From Verrucomicrobiaceae bacterium (GTDB taxonomy: Bacteria > Verrucomicrobiota > Verrucomicrobiia > Verrucomicrobiales > Verrucomicrobiaceae): a stretch of 64,000 nucleotides of DNA. The stretch spans positions 1 through 64,000 of the forward strand of contig CANNQP010000015.1 of assembly GCA_947507875.1 (NCBI GenBank), written 5' to 3'. Under the pieces are notes generated by a model. It had not been told where the DNA came from. It saw only the letters and a list, made by a program, of their open reading frames with translations, and did not search any database. Positions 50,374 through 59,263 of this stretch are shown here, piece by piece. Both the position numbers and the translations under genes were made by a program. Position 1 is the first letter of the stretch. Every line of letters starts with the position of its first letter.

Positions 50374-52332
50374 TCACTCCTGGATTTGAAAAAGGTGCAG
50401 GGAGGTGCCCATCGGGTTCAGCTCCACGTAGTTTTCCGATCCATGCCAGGTGTAGGTGTGGCCGTGCATGAGGTCATGAACGCGGTAGGGGCGGCTGCCA
50501 TCCAGGCCCAGGGCTACCAGGTCCAGCTGCACGGTGCCAGCGACAGTGCTGAAGCCGTTTAGGCTGATGACGCAAAGGATGCGGTTTTGCCGGTCCGGAG
50601 TCACTTTGCTGTAGCAGAGGATCTGGTCGTGGCTGGTGGGGTGAAAGACAAGGTTGTCGTAGAGCTGCATGGCCGGGTTGTCCCGGCGGATATGGTTCAG
50701 GCGGGCAATGAAGCCTTTGATGTTGCCCGGCGCGTCATGGTCCCGCTGGCGCAGCTGGAATTTTTCAGAGTCGAGGTATTCTTCCTTGCCGGGCAGGGGC
50801 TGGTTTTCACACAGCTCGTAGCCGGAGTACATGCCCCAGCTGGGCATGAGCGTGGCGGCCAGGGCGGCGCGCAGGCGGAAGACGCTGCTGGGCGCGTTTT
50901 GCAGGTAAAAAGGCAGGATGTCCGGGGTGTTGGGCCAGAAGTTACCACGGTAGTACCAGCGCATTTCGCCCTGGGTCAGCTCTTTCGCATAGTCGGTCAG
51001 GCCCTGCTTGTCTTCGCGCCAGGTGAAGTAGGTGTAACTCTGGCTGAAGCCGACCTTGCCCAGCACCTGCATCATCTTGGGTTTGGTGAAGGCTTCAGAC
51101 AGGAAGATGACCTCGGGATGCTGGCGCTGCACGGTGCTGATCAGCTCTTCCCAGAAGGAAACGGGCTTCGTGTGCGGGTTGTCCACGCGGAAGATCTTCA
51201 CGCCTTTGTCCACCCAAAAGAGCACGACGTCGATGAGCTCGCGCCACAGGTTCTTCCAGTCGGCGCAGTGGAAGTTCAGCGGGTAGATGTCCTGGTACTT
51301 CTTGGGTGGGTTTTCGGCATAACGAATGCTGCCGTCAGGGCGCTGGTAGAACCAGTCGGGGTGGTCTTTGACGTAGGGGTGGTCGGGGGAGCAGTTGATG
51401 GCAAAGTCGAGCGCGATTTCCAGTCCGCGCTTTTGCGCCTCACCGACGAGCCAGACGAAGTCCTCCACGGTACCCAGCGCGGGTTCGACCTCGCGATGTC
51501 CACCCGCCGGGCCGCCGATGGCCCAGGGGCTGCCGACATCGCCTTCGTGAGCGGTGAGGGTGTTGTTTTTTCCCTTCCGCGCGGTGACGCCGATGGGGTG
51601 AATGGGGGGGAAGTAGAGGGTGTCAAAGCCCATCGCCTTGGCGTCGTCCAGGCGCGTCAGGCAGTCGCGGAAGGTACTGTGCTTGTCTGCGCGGCCTTCG
51701 GCGTTGCGCGGGAAAAACTCATACCAGGCGGAGAAGCGGGCGCGCTCGCGCTCGACGATGATTTTCAGCGGCTGGCTGGTGGTGGACAGGCTGCGGTCGG
51801 CATAGGCGTCCATGAGTTCCTGCAGCTCCTCGGAGACGAGCACTTCCAGGATCTCCTCCGGCGGCAAGGTGGACAGCAGGGTGGCCACATCTTTCAGTTC
51901 CTTGGCGCATTCGGGCGCACCCGCGGCAGTGGCGCGCTTCGCGGCTTCACGCAGCAACTTGGCTCCCTCCTGCGCTTCGATAGGTACATCGGGATCATGG
52001 GCTTGGACGCGCACGGCAAAGGTCTTTTTCCAGCCCTTGTAGCTGTCGGCCCAGGCCTCGACGACATACTCCCAGCGTCCGATGGACTCAAAGGCGCAGG
52101 TGCCGTGCCAGCGGTCATTGTCCACGGGGCTCATCGGAGCCTCAAACCAGCGTTTTGAACCGATTTGCCGCCACTTCAGCACGGCGGACATGACCACGTG
52201 GCCATCGGTGAAAAGGTCACACCAGACGTCCAGCGGCTCGCCCGTGATGCGCTTGATGGCATGGCGTCCACCCTCCAGGCAGGGGTAGAAGTTTTCGATG
52301 ACGACGGTGGGAGCGTGGGCGGCGGCAGGCAT
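50374..52332 (-). CDS. glgE: Alpha-1,4-glucan:maltose-1-phosphate maltosyltransferase
   Basis: 652 aa, the usual length. GlgE extends alpha-1,4-glucans from maltose-1-phosphate in the trehalose-to-glycogen pathway. An N-terminal all-beta/helical region (VVIENFYPCLEGGRHAIKRI, then VSAVLKWRQIG-type strands) precedes a GH13 barrel: WYEFFPRNAEG, FDTLYFPPIHPIGVTARKGK, ALDFAINCSPDHPYVKDHPD, the nucleophile Asp in KIFRVDNPHTKP and the acid/base Glu in FLSEAFTKPKMM. The C-terminal beta domain ends LNPMGTSLHLFQIQE. No treS, mak or glgB genes are adjacent. Confidence 0.95.
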   Translation of the reverse strand: MPAAAHAPTVVIENFYPCLEGGRHAIKRITGEPLDVWCDLFTDGHVVMSAVLKWRQIGSKRWFEAPMSPVDNDRWHGTCAFESIGRWEYVVEAWADSYKGWKKTFAVRVQAHDPDVPIEAQEGAKLLREAAKRATAAGAPECAKELKDVATLLSTLPPEEILEVLVSEELQELMDAYADRSLSTTSQPLKIIVERERARFSAWYEFFPRNAEGRADKHSTFRDCLTRLDDAKAMGFDTLYFPPIHPIGVTARKGKNNTLTAHEGDVGSPWAIGGPAGGHREVEPALGTVEDFVWLVGEAQKRGLEIALDFAINCSPDHPYVKDHPDWFYQRPDGSIRYAENPPKKYQDIYPLNFHCADWKNLWRELIDVVLFWVDKGVKIFRVDNPHTKPVSFWEELISTVQRQHPEVIFLSEAFTKPKMMQVLGKVGFSQSYTYFTWREDKQGLTDYAKELTQGEMRWYYRGNFWPNTPDILPFYLQNAPSSVFRLRAALAATLMPSWGMYSGYELCENQPLPGKEEYLDSEKFQLRQRDHDAPGNIKGFIARLNHIRRDNPAMQLYDNLVFHPTSHDQILCYSKVTPDRQNRILCVISLNGFSTVAGTVQLDLVALGLDGSRPYRVHDLMHGHTYTWHGSENYVELNPMGTSLHLFQIQE

Positions 52333-52410
52333 GAGAGATCAGGAAACGGCGCGCATCCATGGCACGGGAAAGCGCAGCCTTCAGCAAGGAAAAGCGCGGC
52401 TGGACATTCC

Positions 52411-52426
52411 ATCACAAATTTGTGAT
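52411..52426. promoter_or_regulatory. Palindromic operator upstream of vapB
   Basis: atcacaaatttgtgat is a perfect 16-bp palindrome ending 10 bp before the antitoxin start. Antitoxins of this kind usually bind such dyads to repress their own operon, so this is the likely autoregulatory site. Confidence 0.7.
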
Positions 52427-52436
52427 ACTTGGCCGC

Positions 52437-52691
52437 ATGAAAACCGTCACCGTCCGAGACCTCCGCTACGACTTCCCGAAGATCGAGGCCATGCTTCGTC
52501 TGGATGAGGAGATTTTGATCACCAAGCACAACAAACCCTTCGCCACGCTGCAAAAACCGAAACCCGCCGCCAAGAAGGCCAAGCCTGTGCTTCCTGACTT
52601 TGCTGCACGTCGAAAAAAAATCTGGGGAGACCGGGTCTTCACCGCTCAGGAAGTCGAGGAGATGAGAGCTTTTGAAACGGGCGAGCCATGA
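52437..52691 (+). CDS. vapB: VapB-type antitoxin
   Basis: 84 aa from the ATG at 52437; the frame opens at 52359 but that part lies over the operator. MKTVTVRDLRYDFPKIEAML is an N-terminal beta-alpha DNA-binding region of the Phd/VapB type, and EEILITKHNKPFATLQKPKP continues it. The C-terminal part (KKIWGDRVFTAQEVEEMRAF) is the likely toxin-wrapping tail. The stop overlaps the toxin start by 4 bp (ATGA), the normal coupling for toxin-antitoxin pairs. Confidence 0.85.
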   Translation: MKTVTVRDLRYDFPKIEAMLRLDEEILITKHNKPFATLQKPKPAAKKAKPVLPDFAARRKKIWGDRVFTAQEVEEMRAFETGEP

Positions 52692-53140
52692 TCGCCTACC
52701 CCGACACCAGCTTCTTGTGCTCAGTGTATCGTGAGCAGGAACACTCTGTGCAGGCAGATGCCTACCGCTCCCAAATGACCGAACCCCTCCGTGTTTCAAG
52801 ACTGCTGGACTTTGAGTTTCGTCAGGCCATCCGCCTGCAAGTCTGGCTGCATCAGCAGGACAAAAAGAAAGGCTATGGACAAAAGGAAGCGGACCAGATG
52901 CTCGCCGACTGGGCTTCTGACATCGCCACCGGAGTCGTGGAGATCATTCCCGTCGATCATGACGCCGTACTGCGTCTGGCGGAGTTCCTTTCCAGCACCT
53001 ACACCCCAGGCGGCGGGAATCGCACGCTCGACATCCTGCATGTGGCCACGGCCAAGCATCTGTCGGCCAAGTACTTCCTGACCTTTGACGCACGTCAGAA
53101 GAAGCTCGCCCAATCGATGGGCCTGCGCACGCCGCTTTGA
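52688..53140 (+). CDS. vapC: VapC-type PIN-domain toxin
   Basis: 150 aa. PIN-domain acidic residues are in place: Asp6 in YPDTSFLCSVY, Glu in LDFEFRQAIRL, Asp in TLDILHVATAK and the closing FLTFDARQKKLA. These form the Mg-dependent ribonuclease site, and VapC toxins typically cut tRNA or rRNA. It is translated by overlap with the antitoxin. The pair seems complete and intact. Confidence 0.9.
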   Translation: MIAYPDTSFLCSVYREQEHSVQADAYRSQMTEPLRVSRLLDFEFRQAIRLQVWLHQQDKKKGYGQKEADQMLADWASDIATGVVEIIPVDHDAVLRLAEFLSSTYTPGGGNRTLDILHVATAKHLSAKYFLTFDARQKKLAQSMGLRTPL

Positions 53141-53202
53141 GACAGGCGCGAAACGTAGCCTTGTCCTGTGGCGTTCTTTGCGGGTAGCATCGTCTCCATC
53201 GC

Positions 53203-54312
53203 ATGAAAATCCCCCGCACTGCCCTCCTTGGTCTGCTTTTCGTCTCGGTCTCCAACGCCGCTAGTCTCGAAGAACCCCTCGCTGCACTGCGTGCCGTGCA
53301 GAAGGAAGGCAAAGGCAATGAAAAAGCCACCGCCGCCTGGCAACAGATCGCCAAAGCTGATCCCGCCGCCCTGCCGGAGATCCTCGCCGCCATGAATGGG
53401 GCCAACCCACTCGCGGAAAACTGGCTGCGGGCTGCCATCGGCGTCGTCGCGGATCAGGCCATCAAGGCGAAGAAGCTGCCCGTCGAGGCAGTGCAAGCCT
53501 TCCTCATGGACACGAAGAACAGCGCGGCACCGCGCGTCGTTGCCTTCGACCTCATCCAGCGGGCGAAACCTGAACTCGCCGAAAAAATCACCCCGCAACT
53601 GCTCGAAGACCCCAGCAGTGAACTCCGCCGCCATCCGGTGTCGAAGATCACCAGCACTGGCGATGAAGCGCTGGCCCAGGGCAAGAAGGACGCCGCTTTG
53701 ACCGCCTTCCAGCAGGCCATGAAGGGCGCTCGCGACGAAGATCAGATCAAAGACCTCGCCAAAAAACTCAAGGACCTCGGCAGCCCCGTCGATCTGCCGA
53801 CGCACTTCGGTTTCGTGCGCAGTTGGAAGCTGATCGCGCCCTTCACGAACGTCGAGCGCAAGGGCTTCGACACCGTCTTCCCGCCTGAGGAGAAGATCGA
53901 TCTCACGGCCACCTACCCCGGCAAAAACACCGAGGCCAAATGGATCGACTACACCAGCACGGACGAGTATGGCCAGATCGACTTCAACAAGCCGTACACC
54001 ATGCTCAAGGAGGTCACTGGCTACGCCTACACCGAGTTTGAGTCCGGCGAAGAGCGCGAAGCTCAGATCCGCCTCGGCTGCAAAAACGGCTGGAAGGTCT
54101 GGCTCAACGGCCAGCTCATCTTCGCCCGTGATGAATACCATCGCGGTGCCAAGCTCGACCAATACAAGCTCCCCGTGAAGCTCCAAAAGGGCAAAAACAA
54201 GATCCTCGTGAAGTGCTGCCAGAACGAGCAAACCGAAACCTGGACCGTCGAGTGGCAGTTCCAGCTTCGCATCTGCGATGAAACGGGCACGGCGATTTTG
54301 GCGGCCAAGTAA
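53203..54312 (+). CDS. Secreted protein with jelly-roll-like C-terminal domain
   Basis: 369 aa. Signal peptide MKIPRTALLGLLFVSVSNA. Residues ~20-200 are helical and repeat-like (HEAT/TPR-like). The C-terminal half has the pattern VRSWKLIAPFTNVERKGFDT, then LGCKNGWKVWLNGQLIFARD and KLQKGKNKILVKCCQNEQ, common in Verrucomicrobia and Planctomycetes as a carbohydrate-binding-like beta-sandwich. The PQQ-propeller gene begins 21 bp after it, so both are probably co-expressed in the periplasm. Molecular role unknown. Confidence 0.75.
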   Translation: MKIPRTALLGLLFVSVSNAASLEEPLAALRAVQKEGKGNEKATAAWQQIAKADPAALPEILAAMNGANPLAENWLRAAIGVVADQAIKAKKLPVEAVQAFLMDTKNSAAPRVVAFDLIQRAKPELAEKITPQLLEDPSSELRRHPVSKITSTGDEALAQGKKDAALTAFQQAMKGARDEDQIKDLAKKLKDLGSPVDLPTHFGFVRSWKLIAPFTNVERKGFDTVFPPEEKIDLTATYPGKNTEAKWIDYTSTDEYGQIDFNKPYTMLKEVTGYAYTEFESGEEREAQIRLGCKNGWKVWLNGQLIFARDEYHRGAKLDQYKLPVKLQKGKNKILVKCCQNEQTETWTVEWQFQLRICDETGTAILAAK

Positions 54313-54333
54313 TCACCCATTTGTTTTTGAATT

Positions 54334-55509
54334 ATGAAAATCTTCCTCAGTCTCCTTTCGTCATCCTTCTTTCTCCATTCGTCATTTTGCGCAGCAGCCG
54401 ACTGGCCGCAGTTCCGTGGCCCGAATGCTTCCGCGGTTTCCTCCGAAGCCACGGCTCCTGGGCCCAAGGTCGCCATTGACTGGAAGGTGGAGCTGCCGGG
54501 GCGGGGGTTGAGCAGTCCGATTGTGGTGGGAGAGAAGGTCTTCGTGACTTGCTCGAGCGGGCCGGATCAGGCGAACCTGCATGTGTTTTGCTTCAGCGCT
54601 GCGGATGGCAAGAAGCTCTGGGAACGCGTGATGAAGGCCACGGGCCGCACGATGGCGCACAACAAGACCAGCGTCGCCGCGCCGACCCCTTGCAGCGATG
54701 GCGAGCGCGTCTTCGCGCTGTATTCGTCGAACGATCTCTTCGCCTTCGATCTCGCGGGCAACCTGCTCTGGCTGCGTGGGCTGACTTTTGATTACGCCAA
54801 TGCCAGCAACAGCCTCGGCATGTCGTCCTCGCCCGTTGTCGTCGGTGACACGCTCGTGGTGCAGGCGGAGAACGACAGCGAGTCCATCGCGGTCGGCATC
54901 GACGTCGCCACGGGCAAGAATCGCTGGAAGAAGGAGCGCCCGAAAGCCGCGAACTGGACCAGTGCCGTTGTCTTCAAAGGCGCGGTCGCTTTGCAATCCA
55001 GCAAAGGCCTTACTGGCGTGAATCCGAAGACTGGTGACATCGAGTGGGACTACACCGATGGTGCCTCCACGATCCCTAGCTCGGCCGTGACCGAAAATGC
55101 GATCTACGTCCCCTCGAATGGCGTCACCGCGTTGACCCCTGAGAAGGGCTCCGTGTCCCAGCTCTGGCGTGCCAGTGGCCTGAAGCCTGGCACCGGCAGT
55201 CCGCTCGTGCTTGGCGATTCACTTTATGTACTCAACGGAGCCGGCGTGCTCGTGAAAGCCAGCCTAACCAACGGGGACGAAGCCTGGAAGCTCCGCCTCA
55301 AAGGTCCCATGAGCGGTTCCCCTGTCGCTGCGGGCCAATACATCTACATCGCCAGCGAGCGCGGTGACTTCCAGGTCGTCGATACCACGGCCAAGGAAGG
55401 CGAAGTCATCCACAGCGTCGAGCTGAAGGAAACCGTGCTCTGCACGCCTGCCATCAGCAACGGTGCGGTGTATGTGCGTAGCGACAAGACGCTCTGGAAG
55501 CTGAAGTGA
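54334..55509 (+). CDS. Secreted PQQ-type beta-propeller protein
   Basis: 391 aa. N-terminal hydrophobic signal (SLLSSSFFLHSSFCAAA), then WPQFRGPNASAVSSEATAPG, the standard opening of PQQ-like propellers in this phylum. Repeated Trp-docking blades follow, for example FSAADGKKLWERVMKATGRT, VATGKNRWKKERP, PKTGDIEWDYTDG and TNGDEAWKLRLKGP. No catalytic residues of a quinoprotein dehydrogenase are visible, so it is more likely a structural or binding propeller. It converges with eboE. Confidence 0.85.
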   Translation: MKIFLSLLSSSFFLHSSFCAAADWPQFRGPNASAVSSEATAPGPKVAIDWKVELPGRGLSSPIVVGEKVFVTCSSGPDQANLHVFCFSAADGKKLWERVMKATGRTMAHNKTSVAAPTPCSDGERVFALYSSNDLFAFDLAGNLLWLRGLTFDYANASNSLGMSSSPVVVGDTLVVQAENDSESIAVGIDVATGKNRWKKERPKAANWTSAVVFKGAVALQSSKGLTGVNPKTGDIEWDYTDGASTIPSSAVTENAIYVPSNGVTALTPEKGSVSQLWRASGLKPGTGSPLVLGDSLYVLNGAGVLVKASLTNGDEAWKLRLKGPMSGSPVAAGQYIYIASERGDFQVVDTTAKEGEVIHSVELKETVLCTPAISNGAVYVRSDKTLWKLK

Positions 55510-55519
55510 GTCCGGCGCT

Positions 55520-56695
55520 TCAGGCCAGTTCGCGGGACCGTAGGGCGGCCAGCGTCCAGTCATACTCCTTCACCAGTTGGTCCACGACATCGCCCGCGCG
55601 CAGCTCGGGCGGCAGCACTTCCCAGGTGTAGGTTTCCATCTCGATGTGCTGGCATTGGCCAGGGTTTTTCGACAGCCAGTCCATCGCGCCGAGCAGGTGA
55701 TCCTGGGTGCTTTCCAAGCCATCCCAGGGCGGGGCGTGAAGGGGAATGTGGAAATGCACGCGCCATTCTTCGCCCAGCGATTCGGGAGGTGTGGTGGCGG
55801 CAAAGTGGAGCGCGTCGGGCAGATCCTTGAAGCGACGCAGCGGCGTCATCTCGCCGAAGCTGGCGATGACTTGATGAAAATACACCGGCTCATCGAAAGC
55901 ACGCAGCTTGGCCACCATCTCAGGCGTGGGCTTGAGGCGCAGCGCGGAGCTGAAGTGCAGCTTGCTGATGCGGATGCCAGCTTCGGTCAGCCGGGTCAGG
56001 GAGCGCTGCGCGTCTTCATACTCGATGGCCAGGTGGCAGGTGTCGTAGTTGAGCCCGACGAAGCGGAAGAAGTCCTTGTCTCTCGGGTTTCGGTCAAAGT
56101 AGTGCGCGAAGAATTTCAGCGACTCGCCCGTGGTCTCGAACAGGCCCAGCGGCTCCGGCTCGAAGCCGAGGTGAAGGTCATGCCCGGAGGCTTCGCTGAC
56201 CTTTTGGATATGCTCGCGGCAGAGGCGCACGTTGCGAAAGATGGCCTCCATCTCCTCGGTGCCGATGGGGAAGGTCTTGTGCGATCCTGGCAGCGTGCTG
56301 ACACTGCCGCCTACGCCAGGGGGTAGCAGTTTCGCCAGCAGGTCAAAGAGCAGGCAGGTGTAGTCGAGCCGCTCGCGCGTGCTCCAGTCGGGCTGGAAAA
56401 CCTGCTCCTTCACCCGCGTACCGTGAAAAGAGCCGTAGGGGAAGCCATTGATGGTGAAAACGTAACAGCCCTCCGCCTCCAGCCAGCGCTGAAACTCCAG
56501 CAGTCGCTCGGGCTGGCTGAGCTCCGCTGCCGCTTGGGCTCCTAGCCGCAGGCCGATGCCGTACGGTTGGTTGGCGCACACGCGTTGCTTGACCCGCAGG
56601 GTATGCTCGCGCAGGCCCTGCCAGGTTTGTTCCCAGGTTTCACCGCGATGGATGTTCGTGCAGTAGCCGAGATGAATGCCGTGTTGCAGCTGCAT
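55520..56695 (-). CDS. eboE: EboE-like TIM-barrel protein
   Basis: 391 aa, soluble. The sequence HLGYCTNIHRGETWEQTWQG at the start, FTINGFPYGSFHGTRVKEQV, LHLGFEPEPLGLFETT and VGLNYDTCHLAIEYEDA, with metal-binding-type Glu, Asp and His, fits the EboE family (xylose-isomerase-like TIM barrel). In cyanobacteria and others it is part of an eboABCDEF cluster linked to movement of a precursor to the periplasm. Here no other ebo genes are seen nearby. It lies 8 bp downstream of a dehydrogenase gene on the same strand, so the two may form an operon. Confidence 0.8.
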   Translation of the reverse strand: MQLQHGIHLGYCTNIHRGETWEQTWQGLREHTLRVKQRVCANQPYGIGLRLGAQAAAELSQPERLLEFQRWLEAEGCYVFTINGFPYGSFHGTRVKEQVFQPDWSTRERLDYTCLLFDLLAKLLPPGVGGSVSTLPGSHKTFPIGTEEMEAIFRNVRLCREHIQKVSEASGHDLHLGFEPEPLGLFETTGESLKFFAHYFDRNPRDKDFFRFVGLNYDTCHLAIEYEDAQRSLTRLTEAGIRISKLHFSSALRLKPTPEMVAKLRAFDEPVYFHQVIASFGEMTPLRRFKDLPDALHFAATTPPESLGEEWRVHFHIPLHAPPWDGLESTQDHLLGAMDWLSKNPGQCQHIEMETYTWEVLPPELRAGDVVDQLVKEYDWTLAALRSRELA

Positions 56696-56702
56696 GGTGG
56701 AT

Positions 56703-57815
56703 TCACTCTGGCTTCAGCACCACTTTCAGCAGGCCTTCTTTGTTGTCGTAAAGACGCTGGAACCATCCTGCGCCTTCTTCCAGCGGGGCCACGGCGCTGA
56801 GCAGCGGTTCCACCTGGATGCTGCCGTCTTCGATGCGGCGGATGGCCTCAGGGTATTCGCCTGCACAAGAGCAGGAGCCACGGATGGTGAGCTGGCGCGT
56901 GACGACTTCTTGCAGAGGGAAGGGGGTGTTGGGCTGGAGATTGCCGACGAGGATGACTTGCCCGCCTTTGCGCACGCAGCGGATCGCCAGATCCAGCGGG
57001 GCGGCCGCGCCGACGACCTCAAAGCTGGCATCAGCTCCATCGCCGCCGCAAAGCTCACGCAGGTGCATGGCCAGGCCTTCCTGCTTGGCATGAAAGGCCT
57101 CGGCTGCGCCGAGTTGTTTGGCCAATTCTAGGCGCTTTTCGTCCAGATCCACCGCGATCACGCGCTCCCAACCACGGGCCTTGAGCGCTTGGATGACGAG
57201 CAGGCCGATCAAGCCGGCGCCGACGACCACGGCCGTGCCACCCCGGACCTCTTCGCCGTGACAGTCGCAGCTTTCACCACAGGCAGCTTCTTCCTCCTCG
57301 GCAAAGGCTTCCCCCACCTCGATGCCATCGGCCAGATTCACCGCGTGCAGGGCGATGGAGACCGGTTCGGCAAAGGCGGCCTTTTCATACGGGAGCGTGT
57401 CTGGGATGGTGTAAAGGATGCGCGTCGGCAGCACGATCTTTTCGGCAAAGCAGCCGTGGCGGCGGTATTCGCCGGGAGACACTCCCAGCACCTTGCGCTT
57501 CGGGCACAGGTTCACGTAGCCGGACTGGCATTCATCACACTCGCCGCAGTATTCCGTGGAGTCGAAGGTCACGCGCTGGCCTACCTTCCAATCGGTCACG
57601 CCTTCACCCACTGCGATGATTTCTCCCGCAGCCTCGTGGCCCATGACGATGGGTGGCTGGCGGCGACCGCTGCGGCCATCCATGCCGTGAATGTCGCTGC
57701 CGCAGATGCCGCAGGCCTTGATCCGCACCAGCACCTCGCCCGTTCCGGGTACAGGATCGGGGAAACCGATGTCGTAGTTGAATTCAGAGGCGGCGGTGAG
57801 GACGAGGGCTTTCAT
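56703..57815 (-). CDS. Zinc-dependent medium-chain alcohol dehydrogenase
   Basis: 370 aa. Catalytic-zinc residues CGICGSDIHG (Cys35) and MGHEAAGE; structural-zinc loop CGECDECQSGYVNLC; Rossmann loop VVVGAGLIGLLVIQ with IAVDLDEKRLE indicating NAD preference. It oxidises an alcohol or polyol, substrate unknown. An unusual insertion at about residues 164-191 (AEEEEAACGESCDCHGE) holds three Cys and a His just before the nucleotide domain. Start ATG at 57815. It is followed by eboE. Confidence 0.9.
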   Translation of the reverse strand: MKALVLTAASEFNYDIGFPDPVPGTGEVLVRIKACGICGSDIHGMDGRSGRRQPPIVMGHEAAGEIIAVGEGVTDWKVGQRVTFDSTEYCGECDECQSGYVNLCPKRKVLGVSPGEYRRHGCFAEKIVLPTRILYTIPDTLPYEKAAFAEPVSIALHAVNLADGIEVGEAFAEEEEAACGESCDCHGEEVRGGTAVVVGAGLIGLLVIQALKARGWERVIAVDLDEKRLELAKQLGAAEAFHAKQEGLAMHLRELCGGDGADASFEVVGAAAPLDLAIRCVRKGGQVILVGNLQPNTPFPLQEVVTRQLTIRGSCSCAGEYPEAIRRIEDGSIQVEPLLSAVAPLEEGAGWFQRLYDNKEGLLKVVLKPE

Positions 57816-57972
57816 GGTGGAGGTTCACCTCAGGATGGAAAGAGATGCCGCCGCTGGCAAGTTGGCGTTTGCATTGCCCAGCGCGAGGCAGGCCAGAGCT
57901 TGCAGGAAAACAAGAACGGGTCTCTTTCCTCTGTCAGCAGTGGCCTTGCTTCTGCGTATTCGCCAGTCCCTC

Positions 57973-58566
57973 ATGCATTTTCGTCACCTAACCTATCTTC
58001 TCCTCATGCTGCTGCTTTCCGGCGCCGGGGCTTTGGTCGCGCAGCAAAGTCCTGTGCGTGAAGCCAAGGCCACGTCGAAAGTCACGCTCTACGTCTCAGG
58101 CGTTGAATGCCCTAGCTGCGTGTATGCGGTGACCTACTCGATCGGTCAGCTGAAAGGCATCGGCGAGGTCACGGCGGGTCAGATCGTGGAAAACTACGTG
58201 AACGTCCAGTATGACCCAAAGGAGGTCACCGTCGGCAAAATCGCGCAGGCGGTGCTCACTGCACCTGCCCTGCATGGCACGCCCTATCAGCCAGCGCTCA
58301 AGATCCAGATCCCGGCTTATGCCCAACCAGAAAATCGTGCGCGTATCGATGCCTTATGGAAGCGCTGGAAGGGAGTTTTGGAGCCTGATTTGATCGACCA
58401 AGAGACGGGTGAGTTTGTGCTCTACTTCAGCACCCTGCCGACGCCGGAAAACAGCAATGCGCACAGCGCTTGGACGCTAGACGAGCTGAAGCAGGCCCTT
58501 TCAGCCCCAGCGCCCCAAGGCTTGGGGCTGGCCCTAAACCTCATGGAGGAAAAGAACCCCGAATGA
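57973..58566 (+). CDS. Exported protein with HMA-like metal-binding domain
   Basis: 197 aa from the ATG at 57973; the open frame reaches 57778 without support. A signal peptide or N-terminal helix (YLLLMLLLSGAGALVAQ) is followed by a ferredoxin-fold HMA domain with the metal-binding loop VSGVECPSCVYAVTYSIGQL (CxxC). The rest has no family match. A periplasmic copper- or other metal-binding role is likely. Its stop overlaps the mobA start by 4 bp (ATGA), so the two are translationally coupled. Confidence 0.75.
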   Translation: MHFRHLTYLLLMLLLSGAGALVAQQSPVREAKATSKVTLYVSGVECPSCVYAVTYSIGQLKGIGEVTAGQIVENYVNVQYDPKEVTVGKIAQAVLTAPALHGTPYQPALKIQIPAYAQPENRARIDALWKRWKGVLEPDLIDQETGEFVLYFSTLPTPENSNAHSAWTLDELKQALSAPAPQGLGLALNLMEEKNPE

Positions 58567-59177
58567 TCCCCGCTGCATCTGTGGAGCCCCGAGTCGCCGC
58601 GCTACTCCTCGCTGGTGGCCGGTCGATCCGCATGGGCCGGGACAAAGCCATGCTCGACTGGCAAGGACAGCCGCTCTGGCGGCATCAAGTCGAAAAGCTG
58701 ATCTCCCTGAAGCCCCAGCGACTCGTCATCGCCTGTCGGCAAGAGCAACTGCTGCACGACCAGCCTGGTCTGCCCTCCTGCCTCGAATGGTGCTTCGATC
58801 CACCGGGGCAAGACCTCGGTCCGCTCGGTGCCATTCAGCGTGTCTTGGCAGGCGCCTCTGAGCCTTGCTGGGTCGTGGCCGTGGACTTGCCTCATCTTCA
58901 GCTGGCGCAGTTGCAGATGCTCGCCCAGTCAGCCCTCCGCTCAGGTCAGGCTTGTTTTTTCCGCACCTCTCACGGTCTCGAACCGCTCGCCGCCTTGTAT
59001 CATCCCAGCCTTCTGCCTTTCGTGGAGCGAAGCATCGCCCAAGGACAGCTCGCTGTGAAAGGCGTCGCCCACGCTGCGATCGAAGCAGGCCTCGCCCAAC
59101 TCGTGGTTCTACCGCCAGACCTAGACCCTAGCTTTCACAACATGAACAGGCCGGAGGATTATCCTGCTTTTGAATGA
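58563..59177 (+). CDS. mobA: Molybdenum cofactor guanylyltransferase
   Basis: 204 aa from the ATG at 58563. MobA links GMP to molybdopterin, giving the bis-MGD cofactor. The nucleotide-binding loop ALLLAGGRSIRMGRDKAML is the family signature; LGPLGAIQRVLA, VVAVDLPHLQLAQLQMLAQS and the closing FHNMNRPEDYPAF fit as well. The frame extends upstream to 58470 only by overlap. It is coupled to the HMA protein gene. Bis-MGD would be used by ACIII-type or other molybdoproteins, although ActB itself usually lacks the cofactor. Confidence 0.9.
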   Translation: MIPAASVEPRVAALLLAGGRSIRMGRDKAMLDWQGQPLWRHQVEKLISLKPQRLVIACRQEQLLHDQPGLPSCLEWCFDPPGQDLGPLGAIQRVLAGASEPCWVVAVDLPHLQLAQLQMLAQSALRSGQACFFRTSHGLEPLAALYHPSLLPFVERSIAQGQLAVKGVAHAAIEAGLAQLVVLPPDLDPSFHNMNRPEDYPAFE

Positions 59178-59263
59178 GCCCTTTCCGCAGAACGAAGGGT
59201 TCATGAACAATCGTTCCTGAATTTCGGGCTATCCAATGAGGCCCTAGGTGAGAGCACACGGGA

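Noticed and set aside
50587..52158. 523-codon plus-strand open frame
   Set aside because: Antisense to glgE with no recognisable motif.
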